A program made the translations under genes and the position numbers. The notes beneath the pieces are model-generated. The model was not told where the DNA came from, did not search any database, and worked only from the letters and a program-made list of their open reading frames with translations. This document shows, in pieces, positions 27,082-34,857 of a stretch of DNA of 64,000 nt (its first letter is position 1; each line of letters begins with the position of its first letter). This DNA is from Rariglobus sp. Lineage in GTDB: Bacteria; Verrucomicrobiota; Verrucomicrobiia; Opitutales; Opitutaceae. Where the stretch lies: the NCBI GenBank assembly GCA_029266495.1, contig JAQSWS010000001.1, positions 1 through 64,000 on the forward strand, read 5' to 3'.

Positions 27082-28652
27082 TACCGGGAGAGCGGATGAT
27101 AGATGAAGTATTCGGACTGGCGGGCGTGGCGTGTTTCCATGAGGCGAGTCCAGGTTTGCTGGCGGTCGGTTCCGGGCTGGGTGAGCAGGAGACCGAGGTG
27201 GGCATCGAGACGCTGGACGTCGCGGCGGACGCGGGTGATGTGGATGCCGAGATCCTGGCGAACCGCACGGGGGAACTCGGCATCAAGCCTGGCGGCAAAG
27301 GCTTCGACGCTGCCGGTGGGACCCGTCAGCAGGTGGAGATTGCGCCGGAAGAGCATGTTGGCGTTGGTGCCTCCGAAATTATTGAGGTCGGGCATAAAAC
27401 CGGCGATTTCGCCCTCCAGGCGCGGGGCGAGTCCCGGCGCGGAGGCGGGCGGGGCAACCTCGGCGATGGCGGACATGCGCAGGCTCAGGTCGGAGAACTT
27501 TTGGGCGACGTCGCGACTCGTGAGAAAGTGGAGGAAATCGAGGGCGATTTCGGGATGCTTGCTGGTGCGCACGATGCCGAGTGCGGCTTCGTGCGAACCG
27601 GTCGATTCGGAGGCGAGACCGAGGATGAAGCGGCCATAGTCGGGATCGTCGGCTGACGGCAGAATCATGGGCATGATGCCAACCGGGAAATCCCCGTCGC
27701 GCTCGAAGACGCCGTAGTCCCAGCTCCCCGCGTAGATCATGACGGCTTTGGCCTGGAGGAAATCGAAGAGAGCTTCGTCCCGCTGCCGCGATTCATAGCC
27801 GGGGGTCATGAGCGAGCTCACGTCACGGAGCAGGCGGAGGCTCGCGTTGAGTTCCGGCGTGGTTTGGAAGGAGCAGCGGCCGTCGAGAACGAGACGGGCG
27901 AATTCGACGGGGGGGACCAGAAAATTTCGCGACGGGCTGAGCTCCATGGCGAGCTTTTGCGTCTGTGAAGGGAGCAGTCGTTCGCACAGGTGCTGCGCGT
28001 AAGGTCCGCAGGATGCGATGGGCACGAGGCGGCGACCATGGGCCTGATTGTAGCGGGTGACCTGGTCCTGGAGCACGCGGAGGGCGGCGTAGTCGGCGGG
28101 CGGCCGGTCGGTGCCGGTGATTTCCTTGAGCAGGTCTTTGTTGTAGAAGAGCCGCTGGGTGTTGATCTGGAGATTGGCGCCGTGGATGTCTCCCGAGGTG
28201 GGCGTGATGGTGCGCATGGCGGCGAGGCCGTCGACAAAGGTGTCGATCCAGGGAACGCCTTCGAGCGGGGTGCCCGCGTTGTAGGGATTGGGTGCGGCGA
28301 CGCGATCGCTGAGCGGAAGGAAGTAGCGGGTGGCGAGTTCCTCATTGGCGCCGAGCATGCCGGTGATGTCGGGCGCGGTGCCGCCAATGAGCTGGGTGCG
28401 CAACCAGGAAGGCCAGGCGCGGATGGGGACGGGGATTTGTTCGACGACCACGTTCGGATGCAGCCGCATGTAGTCGGCGGCGGCCGCATCGAAGGCTTCG
28501 CGCATGCCGGAATGGAGGAGCCAGTGTCCGAGGCGGATGGTCACCCGGCCGGGGGCATTCTCGGCGCGGCGATGGGAGAGAACGTGCCAGAAGGAAAAGG
28601 CGAAGGCGCCGAGGAGCACGGCGGCGGCGATGAGATTGCGGAAGCGTTTCAT
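27081..28652 (-). CDS. ABC-type extracellular solute-binding protein (family 1, sugar-type)
   Basis: 523-residue protein with an N-terminal membrane anchor or uncleaved signal (about 8-25) and no lipobox Cys. The body matches family 1 sugar-binding proteins: GHWLLHSGMREAFDAAAADY, YMRLHPNVVVE, then TAPDITGMLGANEELA, LFYNKDLLKEITG and VMIYAGSWDYGVF. A C-terminal tail of about 80 residues (RLDAEFPRAVRQDL...) is longer than usual. It would bind a sugar or oligosaccharide at the membrane. No ABC permease or ATPase is nearby, which is unusual. Its start overlaps the stop of the upstream TPR gene by ATGA, so the two are co-translated. The MFS gene lies further upstream. Confidence 0.82.
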   Translation of the reverse strand: MKRFRNLIAAAVLLGAFAFSFWHVLSHRRAENAPGRVTIRLGHWLLHSGMREAFDAAAADYMRLHPNVVVEQIPVPIRAWPSWLRTQLIGGTAPDITGMLGANEELATRYFLPLSDRVAAPNPYNAGTPLEGVPWIDTFVDGLAAMRTITPTSGDIHGANLQINTQRLFYNKDLLKEITGTDRPPADYAALRVLQDQVTRYNQAHGRRLVPIASCGPYAQHLCERLLPSQTQKLAMELSPSRNFLVPPVEFARLVLDGRCSFQTTPELNASLRLLRDVSSLMTPGYESRQRDEALFDFLQAKAVMIYAGSWDYGVFERDGDFPVGIMPMILPSADDPDYGRFILGLASESTGSHEAALGIVRTSKHPEIALDFLHFLTSRDVAQKFSDLSLRMSAIAEVAPPASAPGLAPRLEGEIAGFMPDLNNFGGTNANMLFRRNLHLLTGPTGSVEAFAARLDAEFPRAVRQDLGIHITRVRRDVQRLDAHLGLLLTQPGTDRQQTWTRLMETRHARQSEYFIYHPLSR

Positions 28653-29470
28653 CGGGCGGGGACGGGAGTGGGTGAAGCGCCGTCGAGTTGCGCGATCAAG
28701 CGGCGGACGGTGGTGGCCCGCACGTCACGGGGCGCGGCTGCGAGGAAGGCTTCGTAGTGGTGGCGGGCGAGGGTGGGGTTGCCGGTTTCGCGGGCGAGAT
28801 TCCCGATGGACAGGTCGGTGTCGGCGTTGCGCAAGGGTTGTTCAAAGCCGACGGCCCGGGCGGCGACGAGGTGCTTCAACGCGGCGGAGGGATCGGGCGT
28901 GTGGCGGAGATAAAAATTCGCGAGGAGCGCGTGAAGATCGCGGGAGGCGCCGGGCTCCTTGACGGAGGCGAGGAGCGCTTCGATGGCGGGGATGGCGGCG
29001 GGAGCGGGCCCGGTGCCGGGGTAGGCGAGCAGGTAGGCCAGCTCGACGGCGGCGTGATCGGCGAGCGGGTGCGCCGGGTGATCGCGGCGGAGTTGTTCGA
29101 GGCGGGTGCGGGCGGAGTTGGGTTGCGCCGGGTCGAGGTGATCGAGCTCGATGCGGGCGAGCAGGTAGAGGGCGAGAATGGCATTTTCACCGGCGGAGGG
29201 GGCGGATGTGCGGACGGCGAGCAAAAGAGAGCGCGCCTTCTCGATGTTGTCCCCGGTGCGCGGTTGTTTGACGAGGAGGCTGGAGGCGTAGGCGACGGTG
29301 ACGCGGGCATCGGCGGGACTGGCGGCGTGGAGGCGGGCAAAACCCTCGGCAGCGGTGTTATAGTCGAACGCGAGTGCGGTTTGCCACGGATCGGGCGCGG
29401 GTGTTTCGGCGGACAACACGGGCAGCGTCAGGGACGCGGCGAGGACGATCGGAATCAGGCGGGGGGACAT
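28649..29470 (-). CDS. Secreted TPR-type protein
   Basis: 273-residue Ala/Leu-rich helical protein. Signal peptide residues 1-20 (PIVLAASLTLPVLSAE) are followed by repeated helix pairs with TPR-like spacing, for example FARLHAASPADARVTVAYAS and GNLARETGNPTLARHHYEAFL. It probably acts as a periplasmic scaffold. The ATG at 29470 is preferred over the more upstream in-frame start because it directly precedes the signal peptide. It overlaps the solute-binding-protein start by four bases. It lies between the transporter at 29525 and that protein, so the three form a likely operon. No specific function is recognised. Confidence 0.7.
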   Translation of the reverse strand: MSPRLIPIVLAASLTLPVLSAETPAPDPWQTALAFDYNTAAEGFARLHAASPADARVTVAYASSLLVKQPRTGDNIEKARSLLLAVRTSAPSAGENAILALYLLARIELDHLDPAQPNSARTRLEQLRRDHPAHPLADHAAVELAYLLAYPGTGPAPAAIPAIEALLASVKEPGASRDLHALLANFYLRHTPDPSAALKHLVAARAVGFEQPLRNADTDLSIGNLARETGNPTLARHHYEAFLAAAPRDVRATTVRRLIAQLDGASPTPVPAR

Positions 29471-29524
29471 GGGGCACGGAAACGGTGAAGGCACCCTCAC
29501 CCGGGTCAAGCTGCCGTGTGAGCG

Positions 29525-30931
29525 CTACACCGGTGCGACGTAGTGCTTCGGGCCTCCGAGCTTCATGAATTTGTGATGAACGCAAAGCGCCAGCACGAGC
29601 GCGACGACGGCGAGCGCGCAACCGGCGGTGAAGGTGTGGTGGTAGACCTTGCCGGTCCGGTCGAGGACGAGGCCCACCGCGGGTGCGAGCACCATGTTGG
29701 CGGGAGCCATCACCATCGCCGAGGCCGAGGCGTATTGGGCGAATTTTTCCCGGGGAAAAAGGCGTTGGCCCAGCGACGCCACACTCGTGAAGAAGCATCC
29801 TGCCAGCACACCGTGGGCGACCCAGGCGGCGAGAAAGGTGTCGGGGGTTGTCGCATAGAGCCGGCCCAGAAGGGCGACCACGGCATAGCCCAGCAGGGCG
29901 GCCATGGTCATGCGCAAAGGGTGAAACTTGTCCACCAACCATCCGATGAAGAAGGAGAGGCAAAGGGAGATCAGGAAGGTGAGCGCGAGGTATTTTCCGT
30001 AGGTGTCCATGTCCACCCCGAGGCTGCGTGCGTAGGGAATGGCGAAGATGTTGATGGGGCCAAACGCGAGAAAGGCGGCCATCATCATGGCAAAGACCTG
30101 AAGGTAGTAAGGCTTCGAAAAGCACTCGCGGAAATACGCTTTGCTGCCGCGAAAAAAACCAACGGCGAGGCCGGTGGTGGCGGCGGTGCGCGGAGGGGGT
30201 GGCGGGTAGTCACCCTCCTTGACCTTCAGGCAGACCCAGGTGAAGGCGATGCCGTAGACAACGCCGACCACCGCCATGATCAACGTGAAGTATTCGGGGA
30301 CCTTGCCCATGATCCAGTAGTTGAAGATCATGCCATCGATGAGGCTGACGGCGCGAAACAGGCCGTAAAAGCGGCCCAGCAGTTCCTTGGGGACCACGTC
30401 ATTGATGAGTCCGCCGAACACGGCTCCGCCGGCGATGGTGGCCAGTTCGAAGGCGGCCCAGAACACGCCGAAACACACCACGGAGACGACCATTTCGCTT
30501 TGGTCGGGGAAGTGCGAGTGCACCCACCTGGCGACGATCGGGGAAACCGCCAGACCGATCATGCCGAGGGCGGCGAGCGGAGTCGTGACGAGGAGAAAGG
30601 GAATGCGCCGGCCCCATTTGCCACGGTGGTTGTCGGATTTGACGCCGATGACCGGCATGAGGATGAACGAGACGAGCGCGGGGAACGAACTCAGCAGAAG
30701 CCCGAACACGACGCTGGGCACGTTGAGGTGGTTGAGATACCAGTGGGCCATGGGGCCGACCGAGCGTTCGCGCATCGACCACACGAAGTCGCCGAGGAGC
30801 AGCCAGAAAAACAGCAGGGCGACGCCCGCCGTGGTGTAGGTGAGGGTGCCGACCTTCCAGGTTTTGGCGGCGGGCGCGACGGCCCCGGGGATCAGCTGCG
30901 AGGGCGGAGGGGTGGACGGGACGGAGTTCAT
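29525..30931 (-). CDS. MFS transporter (MFS-2), paralogue of the one at 13819
   Basis: 468-residue polytopic protein, ~12 membrane segments. It shares with MFS-1 the motif KSDNHRGKWGRRIPFLLVTTP (in parts), NDVVPKELLGRFYGLFR, the KVKEGDYPPPP loop and the KFMKLGGPKHYVAP C-terminus, so the two are recent paralogues within one locus. It is probably a sugar or uronate symporter. The ATG at 30931 gives the same short cytoplasmic N-terminus as MFS-1. Longer in-frame sequence upstream is not membrane-protein-like. A TTACGCGTAA palindrome at 31012-31021 lies 81 bases upstream, suggesting LacI-3 control of this gene and the TPR/solute-binding pair behind it. Confidence 0.85.
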   Translation of the reverse strand: MNSVPSTPPPSQLIPGAVAPAAKTWKVGTLTYTTAGVALLFFWLLLGDFVWSMRERSVGPMAHWYLNHLNVPSVVFGLLLSSFPALVSFILMPVIGVKSDNHRGKWGRRIPFLLVTTPLAALGMIGLAVSPIVARWVHSHFPDQSEMVVSVVCFGVFWAAFELATIAGGAVFGGLINDVVPKELLGRFYGLFRAVSLIDGMIFNYWIMGKVPEYFTLIMAVVGVVYGIAFTWVCLKVKEGDYPPPPPRTAATTGLAVGFFRGSKAYFRECFSKPYYLQVFAMMMAAFLAFGPINIFAIPYARSLGVDMDTYGKYLALTFLISLCLSFFIGWLVDKFHPLRMTMAALLGYAVVALLGRLYATTPDTFLAAWVAHGVLAGCFFTSVASLGQRLFPREKFAQYASASAMVMAPANMVLAPAVGLVLDRTGKVYHHTFTAGCALAVVALVLALCVHHKFMKLGGPKHYVAPV

Positions 30932-31010
30932 CGTTCGAGCGGGGACGCCGGGCTGGCGGCACGCTGGCGAGGTTCGTCCTTCGCCGGGGGAGCGGCAAAA
31001 TCGCCTTGGG

Positions 31011-31023
31011 GTTACGCGTAAAC
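31011..31023. promoter_or_regulatory. LacI-3-type operator (MFS-2 promoter)
   Basis: GTTACGCGTAAAC, one of six sites of the TTTACGCGTAAA type in the window. It lies in the gap between the EamA transporter stop and the MFS-2 start. Confidence 0.6.
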
Positions 31024-31034
31024 CTCGCGCTCGA

Positions 31035-31913
31035 TCAACGGAGCACCACAAGCGCGATGGCGGCGAGAATGAGGAACGCGCCGGCAAGGCGGCCGCCAAG
31101 GACGGAGCGTGGAAGCGTTTGCTCCTCGTTGGCGAACCAGTGACCGATGAGCCAGACCGCGACGACGCTCCAGAGTCCGCGCGACGAATATACGATGTTC
31201 ATCGCCGTCGCGTCACCAAATACGCCGATGCCGTAGACAAAGAGGGCGGACTGAAGGGCGAGCAGCAGGCTGCCGCCGCCGAGCCATCGCCAGGCGGGCC
31301 GCGGGATTGTTCGGAGCGGGGCGCTGAAAAAGGGGATGAAGCCGGTCGAGAGCAACGCGACGGCACCGCATGCGAGCGGCAGGAAGCGGCCCACGCCCCA
31401 GGCCGGCGACCATTTTTGGACGAGCACGTCGAAGAGCGCGAAGCTCGCCGCCGCGAGGGAGGCCGTGAGCACCGTGCGGCCCACGGCGTGGCGAGGGCGG
31501 GATTCGCCGCGGCTGAGCAGGATGATCGCGAGCGTGCTGAGAGCGGCGGCGATCCACCATCTGAGGGGAATGGGATCGGGCAGGAGCAGCGCACTGCCCA
31601 GTGCGACGAGGATGATCTTCAAGCCCATGACGGGCGTGCCGACGGAGACGTCGCCGTAGTGAAGCGAGAGGAAGCTGAAGATTTGTCCCGAAAGAAAGAG
31701 GAGGGCGACGAGCAGCGGTTGCCAGAGCAACGTGGCGGGTGGGTTGTGTCCGCCGAGGAACCAAAAGGGAGCGAAGACGAAGCCGACGGCGAGGTTGGAG
31801 ACAAACGCGGTGCGCCACACGCCCACTCCCCAGCCCCCGGAACGCTTGAAGAGCAGCATCGCGAATACGTAGGCGATGCTGCTGGTGAGCGGGATCAGCA
31901 GGTGAGCGGGCAT
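31035..31913 (-). CDS. EamA/DMT-family membrane transporter
   Basis: 292-residue protein with about ten membrane segments in two similar halves (each an EamA-type repeat): first half SSIAYVFAMLLFKRSG to LGSALLLPDPIP, second half AAASFALFDVLVQKW to GGRLAGAFLILAAIALVVL. The drug/metabolite transporter superfamily includes sugar and metabolite carriers and exporters, but the substrate cannot be inferred. It starts at the ATG at 31913. It follows the epimerase and Gfo/Idh/MocA genes on the same strand, separated from them by repeat-filled gaps. Confidence 0.8.
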   Translation of the reverse strand: MPAHLLIPLTSSIAYVFAMLLFKRSGGWGVGVWRTAFVSNLAVGFVFAPFWFLGGHNPPATLLWQPLLVALLFLSGQIFSFLSLHYGDVSVGTPVMGLKIILVALGSALLLPDPIPLRWWIAAALSTLAIILLSRGESRPRHAVGRTVLTASLAAASFALFDVLVQKWSPAWGVGRFLPLACGAVALLSTGFIPFFSAPLRTIPRPAWRWLGGGSLLLALQSALFVYGIGVFGDATAMNIVYSSRGLWSVVAVWLIGHWFANEEQTLPRSVLGGRLAGAFLILAAIALVVLR

Positions 31914-31922
31914 GGGGGAAGG

Positions 31923-31986
31923 AAGTAGCGAGAGTCGGTCGTAGCGGGTAGCGAGTAGGCGGAGGGGCGCGGCGGCCCCGCCCTAC
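31923..31986. repeat. Composite intergenic repeat (TAGCGGGTAGCGAGTAG plus GC hairpin)
   Basis: This gap contains TAGCGAGAG, GTAGCGGGTAGCGAGTAG (about 31941-31958) and a GC hairpin ending GCCCCGCCCTAC. A closely related composite fills the next gap upstream at 32793-32858, and the TAGCGGGTAGCGAGTAG part recurs inverted at 60573-60673. Confidence 0.65.
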
Positions 31987-32783
31987 CTTTGGGCGGCGAC
32001 TTCGAGGAATTTCATCGAGGCGAGTTCGGTGGCGAGATCGATCGTGTCGTCGCAGTTGATCCACTCGCCGCTGAGGTAGCCGTTGTAGCCCATCTCGGTG
32101 AGGCAGGTGAAGACGGCGGGGATGTCGTAGTGGCCTTTTCCGATGGGGGCGAACTCGAGCTTCGATTGTTCGAGCGTGCCGTCGTGGATGTGGACGTGCT
32201 CGATCCACGGGCGCAGGCGGGTCCAGGCGTCGCGAATCGACCAGCCGGAAGTGCGGAGCGGATGCATGATGTCCCAGACGGCACGGACGTGTGGGTCGTT
32301 GACGCGTTCGAGAACGGCGACGACGTGATCGGGGTTGGTCCACGCGTCGTGGGTTTCCATGCAGAGCGTCACGCCGCGGGCGCGAGCTTGGGGGGCGAGT
32401 GATTGGAGGGCATCGGCCACGAGGTCGATGGCGGTGTCGCGGTCGATGCCTTTGCCGAGTTCACCGCCGAAGACGCGCACGCGGGGTGCGTCGATGTCGG
32501 CGGCGAGGTCGATGTAGGCGGATGCCTCGGCGATTTGTTGCGGGGCGGTTTCGGGGTCGGCGAAGCGCAGGCCGGGCGAGAGGCAGGCGACGGCGACGCC
32601 CGAGTCTTTGATCATGCGACGGAGGCGGGCGCGTTCGGTGGCATCGGCGGAGAGTTCGATGCCGTGGCGATGATCCCAGCCCGGGCGGGGTTCGATGCCC
32701 TCGTAGCCGAGGCTCTTGGCGAGCGCAAGATACCCGGCGAGCGGGAGCTGAGTGCAACTGAAGGACATGAAGACGTAGCGCAT
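31983..32783 (-). CDS. Sugar phosphate isomerase/epimerase (xylose isomerase-like TIM barrel)
   Basis: 266-residue AP-endonuclease-2-type TIM barrel. Typical landmarks are YEGIEPRPGWDHRH near 29-42, LCMETHDAW with the metal-binding Glu (about 151), AVWDIMHPL with Asp-X-X-His (about 176-179), IEHVHIHDG with His (about 202) and GYLSGEWIN with the final Glu (about 245). It probably isomerises or epimerises an uncommon sugar or sugar acid in the cytoplasm. It starts at the ATG at 32783. Together with the Gfo/Idh/MocA oxidoreductase it forms a common catabolic pair. It ends 69 bases before the transporter gene. Confidence 0.85.
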   Translation of the reverse strand: MRYVFMSFSCTQLPLAGYLALAKSLGYEGIEPRPGWDHRHGIELSADATERARLRRMIKDSGVAVACLSPGLRFADPETAPQQIAEASAYIDLAADIDAPRVRVFGGELGKGIDRDTAIDLVADALQSLAPQARARGVTLCMETHDAWTNPDHVVAVLERVNDPHVRAVWDIMHPLRTSGWSIRDAWTRLRPWIEHVHIHDGTLEQSKLEFAPIGKGHYDIPAVFTCLTEMGYNGYLSGEWINCDDTIDLATELASMKFLEVAAQR

Positions 32784-32792
32784 GGGGAAGGA

Positions 32793-32858
32793 CGTAGTGA
32801 GTAGCGGGTAGCGAGTAGTGAGTAGGCGGAACGGGCGTGGTCGAGCCACGCCCCTACA
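32793..32858. repeat. Composite intergenic repeat, second copy
   Basis: GTAGTGAGTAGCGGGTAGCGAG followed by a hairpin CGGGCGTGG..CCACGCCC, split here for length. It has the same two-part layout as 31923-31986 and occupies the gap between the epimerase and the oxidoreductase. Confidence 0.65.
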
Positions 32859-33942
32859 GGTCGGTGAAGGCGACGGGACGGGCGGTGTCGGCGGAGCGGT
32901 AGATGCCTTCGGTGAGGCGGGCGATGAGCAGCGAATCGCGCAGGCTGGTGAGCGGAGCGTGGTCGTGGCGGATGGCGGAGGCGAAATCGAGGAGCGGGCC
33001 GTCGTTGAATGTGGCCCAGCCGGACTCGTCGCCTTCCCACAGTGCACGGGTGACGGAACCACGTGCCGGGTCGGGTTCGCTGACTTGCACGACGGCGCCT
33101 TTGCTCGGGGCCATTTGGAGGATGAGGGCACCTTTGTCGCCGCTGATGCGCCAGGAGCGGGATTCGGCTTCGACGGCGCACTCGGCGCGTTCGTAGTGGA
33201 GGACGGCGCCATTCGTAAACGTGATGGTGGCGACGACGTGGGTCTCGGCGTCGGAGCCGGGAGCGGGGTAATGAGCGAAGGGCGAGGGTGTCTGCCACGT
33301 GTGGGCGAGGACGTGGCCGGGTTCGAGATTCCAGTCGAGGATGCCGAGCAGGTAGTCGAGGTCGTAGCAGCCCCAGTTGACGAGGATGCCGCCGCCATTG
33401 AGCGCGCGGCTCAGGCGCCACGCGGGTGGAGTCTTGGCGGGCGGGGCACCGGCGGGTGCGATCACGCGGCAAGTCACGGCGCGAATCTGGCCGAGCGCAC
33501 CGCTGGCGACGTGGGCACGGGCGGCGCGGGCGGAAGCGAAGGCGCGCAGGCGCGAGGAGCAGCAGGCCGCGACGCGGTCGCCTTGCACGGCGAGGATCGA
33601 ACGCGTTTCGGCGGCGTTCATCGCGACGGGTTTTTCGAGGAGGATGTGTTTGCCCGCGCGGAGGGCGGCGATGGCAAGGGGCGTGCGGATGCCGGTGGGC
33701 AGGGCGAGCAGGACGGCGTCCACATCGGGATCGGCGAACACGTCGTCGGCGGAGGAAGTCCAGCGGGCGATGCCGCGGGTGCCGGCGGTGGACTCGGCGA
33801 TTTCGGCGCGGGCGTCGCAAACGCAGGTGATCACGCCATCGGTGAGTCTGCTTGCGGAGTCGAGGTGCTGCTGGCCGACGACGCCGAGCCCGATGAGGCC
33901 GATGCGAACCAAGGGTTTTTCAGGGATAGACGTTCCGCTCAT
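32854..33942 (-). CDS. Gfo/Idh/MocA-family NAD(P)-dependent oxidoreductase
   Basis: 362-residue protein. The N-terminal Rossmann fold carries VRIGLIGLGVVGQQH (about 14-28). AGKHILLEKPVAMN (about 92-105) is the family EKP motif with the catalytic Lys. The C-terminal beta-sheet domain contains GGILVNWGCYDLDYLLGI, with the Asp/Tyr pair usual for the substrate site. It oxidises or reduces a sugar or inositol-type substrate in the cytoplasm. The ATG at 33942 is preferred over an in-frame TTG six bases earlier. It is divergent from an AraC gene with a very short gap (37 bases). It probably works with the epimerase downstream. Confidence 0.87.
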   Translation of the reverse strand: MSGTSIPEKPLVRIGLIGLGVVGQQHLDSASRLTDGVITCVCDARAEIAESTAGTRGIARWTSSADDVFADPDVDAVLLALPTGIRTPLAIAALRAGKHILLEKPVAMNAAETRSILAVQGDRVAACCSSRLRAFASARAARAHVASGALGQIRAVTCRVIAPAGAPPAKTPPAWRLSRALNGGGILVNWGCYDLDYLLGILDWNLEPGHVLAHTWQTPSPFAHYPAPGSDAETHVVATITFTNGAVLHYERAECAVEAESRSWRISGDKGALILQMAPSKGAVVQVSEPDPARGSVTRALWEGDESGWATFNDGPLLDFASAIRHDHAPLTSLRDSLLIARLTEGIYRSADTARPVAFTDL

Positions 33943-33979
33943 GTTCAAGCTATCCTATCCGATAAGACTCTTGGTGAAA

Positions 33980-34810
33980 ATGGACGGAAAACTGAATCCA
34001 ATGCACAATTTGATCCTGATCGGCGGGCGGGGTTTTCGTTTCACGCTGTTCAACCACCTGCCGGATTTCGCGGCGTGGATCGACAAGGCGTTTCCTGATT
34101 ACGTGTCGCTGAACTATGCGCACACGGGCACGGTGCGTTATCGATGCGGTGACGGGGAGGAACAGGTGTTTACAAGGCCGGTGCTGTGGTGGACGGAGCC
34201 GGGACCGCGTTTCACCTATGGCAATCACGAGCGGTCGGGGTGGAACCACTATTATGTGTGCTTTGCGGGCAAGCGGGTGACGGAGTGGCGGCGGAGCGGG
34301 TTGTTGCCGCCGGCGAAAACGCGCGGGTGGCGGTTTCCTTCGGAGCCGGAAGCGGTGCGGGAGAAGTTCGCGCGGATGATCGCGTTGCTTGGCGAGAGCC
34401 GGCCGGACCGGGCGCTGGCGGTGTTGCAGGACGTGTTGCTGGATTTGCACGAACCGGAGGGGAGGATCGCGGCGGATCCGCGCGCGGAGGCGTTGCGGCG
34501 GCTGGCGGAGCGCGTGAAAGCAAAACCGGCGGCGGTGTTTGACGAGGCGGCGGAGGCGAAGCAGCTGGGGTTGTCACCGGTGCATTTCCGGCGGCTGTTT
34601 GCGGAGCAGGCGGGGCAGCCGCCGCATCGGTTTTTGGTGAAGGCGCGGACGTCGCACGCGGAGTTGCTGCTGCGCACGACCGATCTGCCGCTCAAGGTCG
34701 TCGCGGAGCGGTGCGGGTTCTACGACGAGTATCACTTTTCCCGCCTGTATCGGCGGGCGTATCAGGTGCCGCCGGCGCGCTACCGGCGGCAAGTGCGGCT
34801 GCTAGGGTGA
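33980..34810 (+). CDS. AraC-family transcriptional regulator (AraC-2)
   Basis: 276-residue regulator. The cupin-like N-terminal half (about 20-100) has VSLNYAHTGTVRYRCGDG and VLWWTEPGPRFTYG. The C-terminal AraC HTH pair (about 180-275) has AEAKQLGLSPVHFRRLFAEQ and LLRTTDLPLKVVAERCGFYD, then EYHFSRLYRRAYQVPPARYR. The start may be the ATG at 33980 or the one at 34001. The first leaves only 37 bases to the divergent oxidoreductase. A small TATCCGATA-type inverted repeat lies in that gap. It is the likely regulator of the leftward catabolic genes. Confidence 0.85.
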   Translation: MDGKLNPMHNLILIGGRGFRFTLFNHLPDFAAWIDKAFPDYVSLNYAHTGTVRYRCGDGEEQVFTRPVLWWTEPGPRFTYGNHERSGWNHYYVCFAGKRVTEWRRSGLLPPAKTRGWRFPSEPEAVREKFARMIALLGESRPDRALAVLQDVLLDLHEPEGRIAADPRAEALRRLAERVKAKPAAVFDEAAEAKQLGLSPVHFRRLFAEQAGQPPHRFLVKARTSHAELLLRTTDLPLKVVAERCGFYDEYHFSRLYRRAYQVPPARYRRQVRLLG

Positions 34811-34857
34811 GCGGGAGGGACCGGAGCGGGCGTGCTCAAGCCGCGCGCCTGCGCGGA

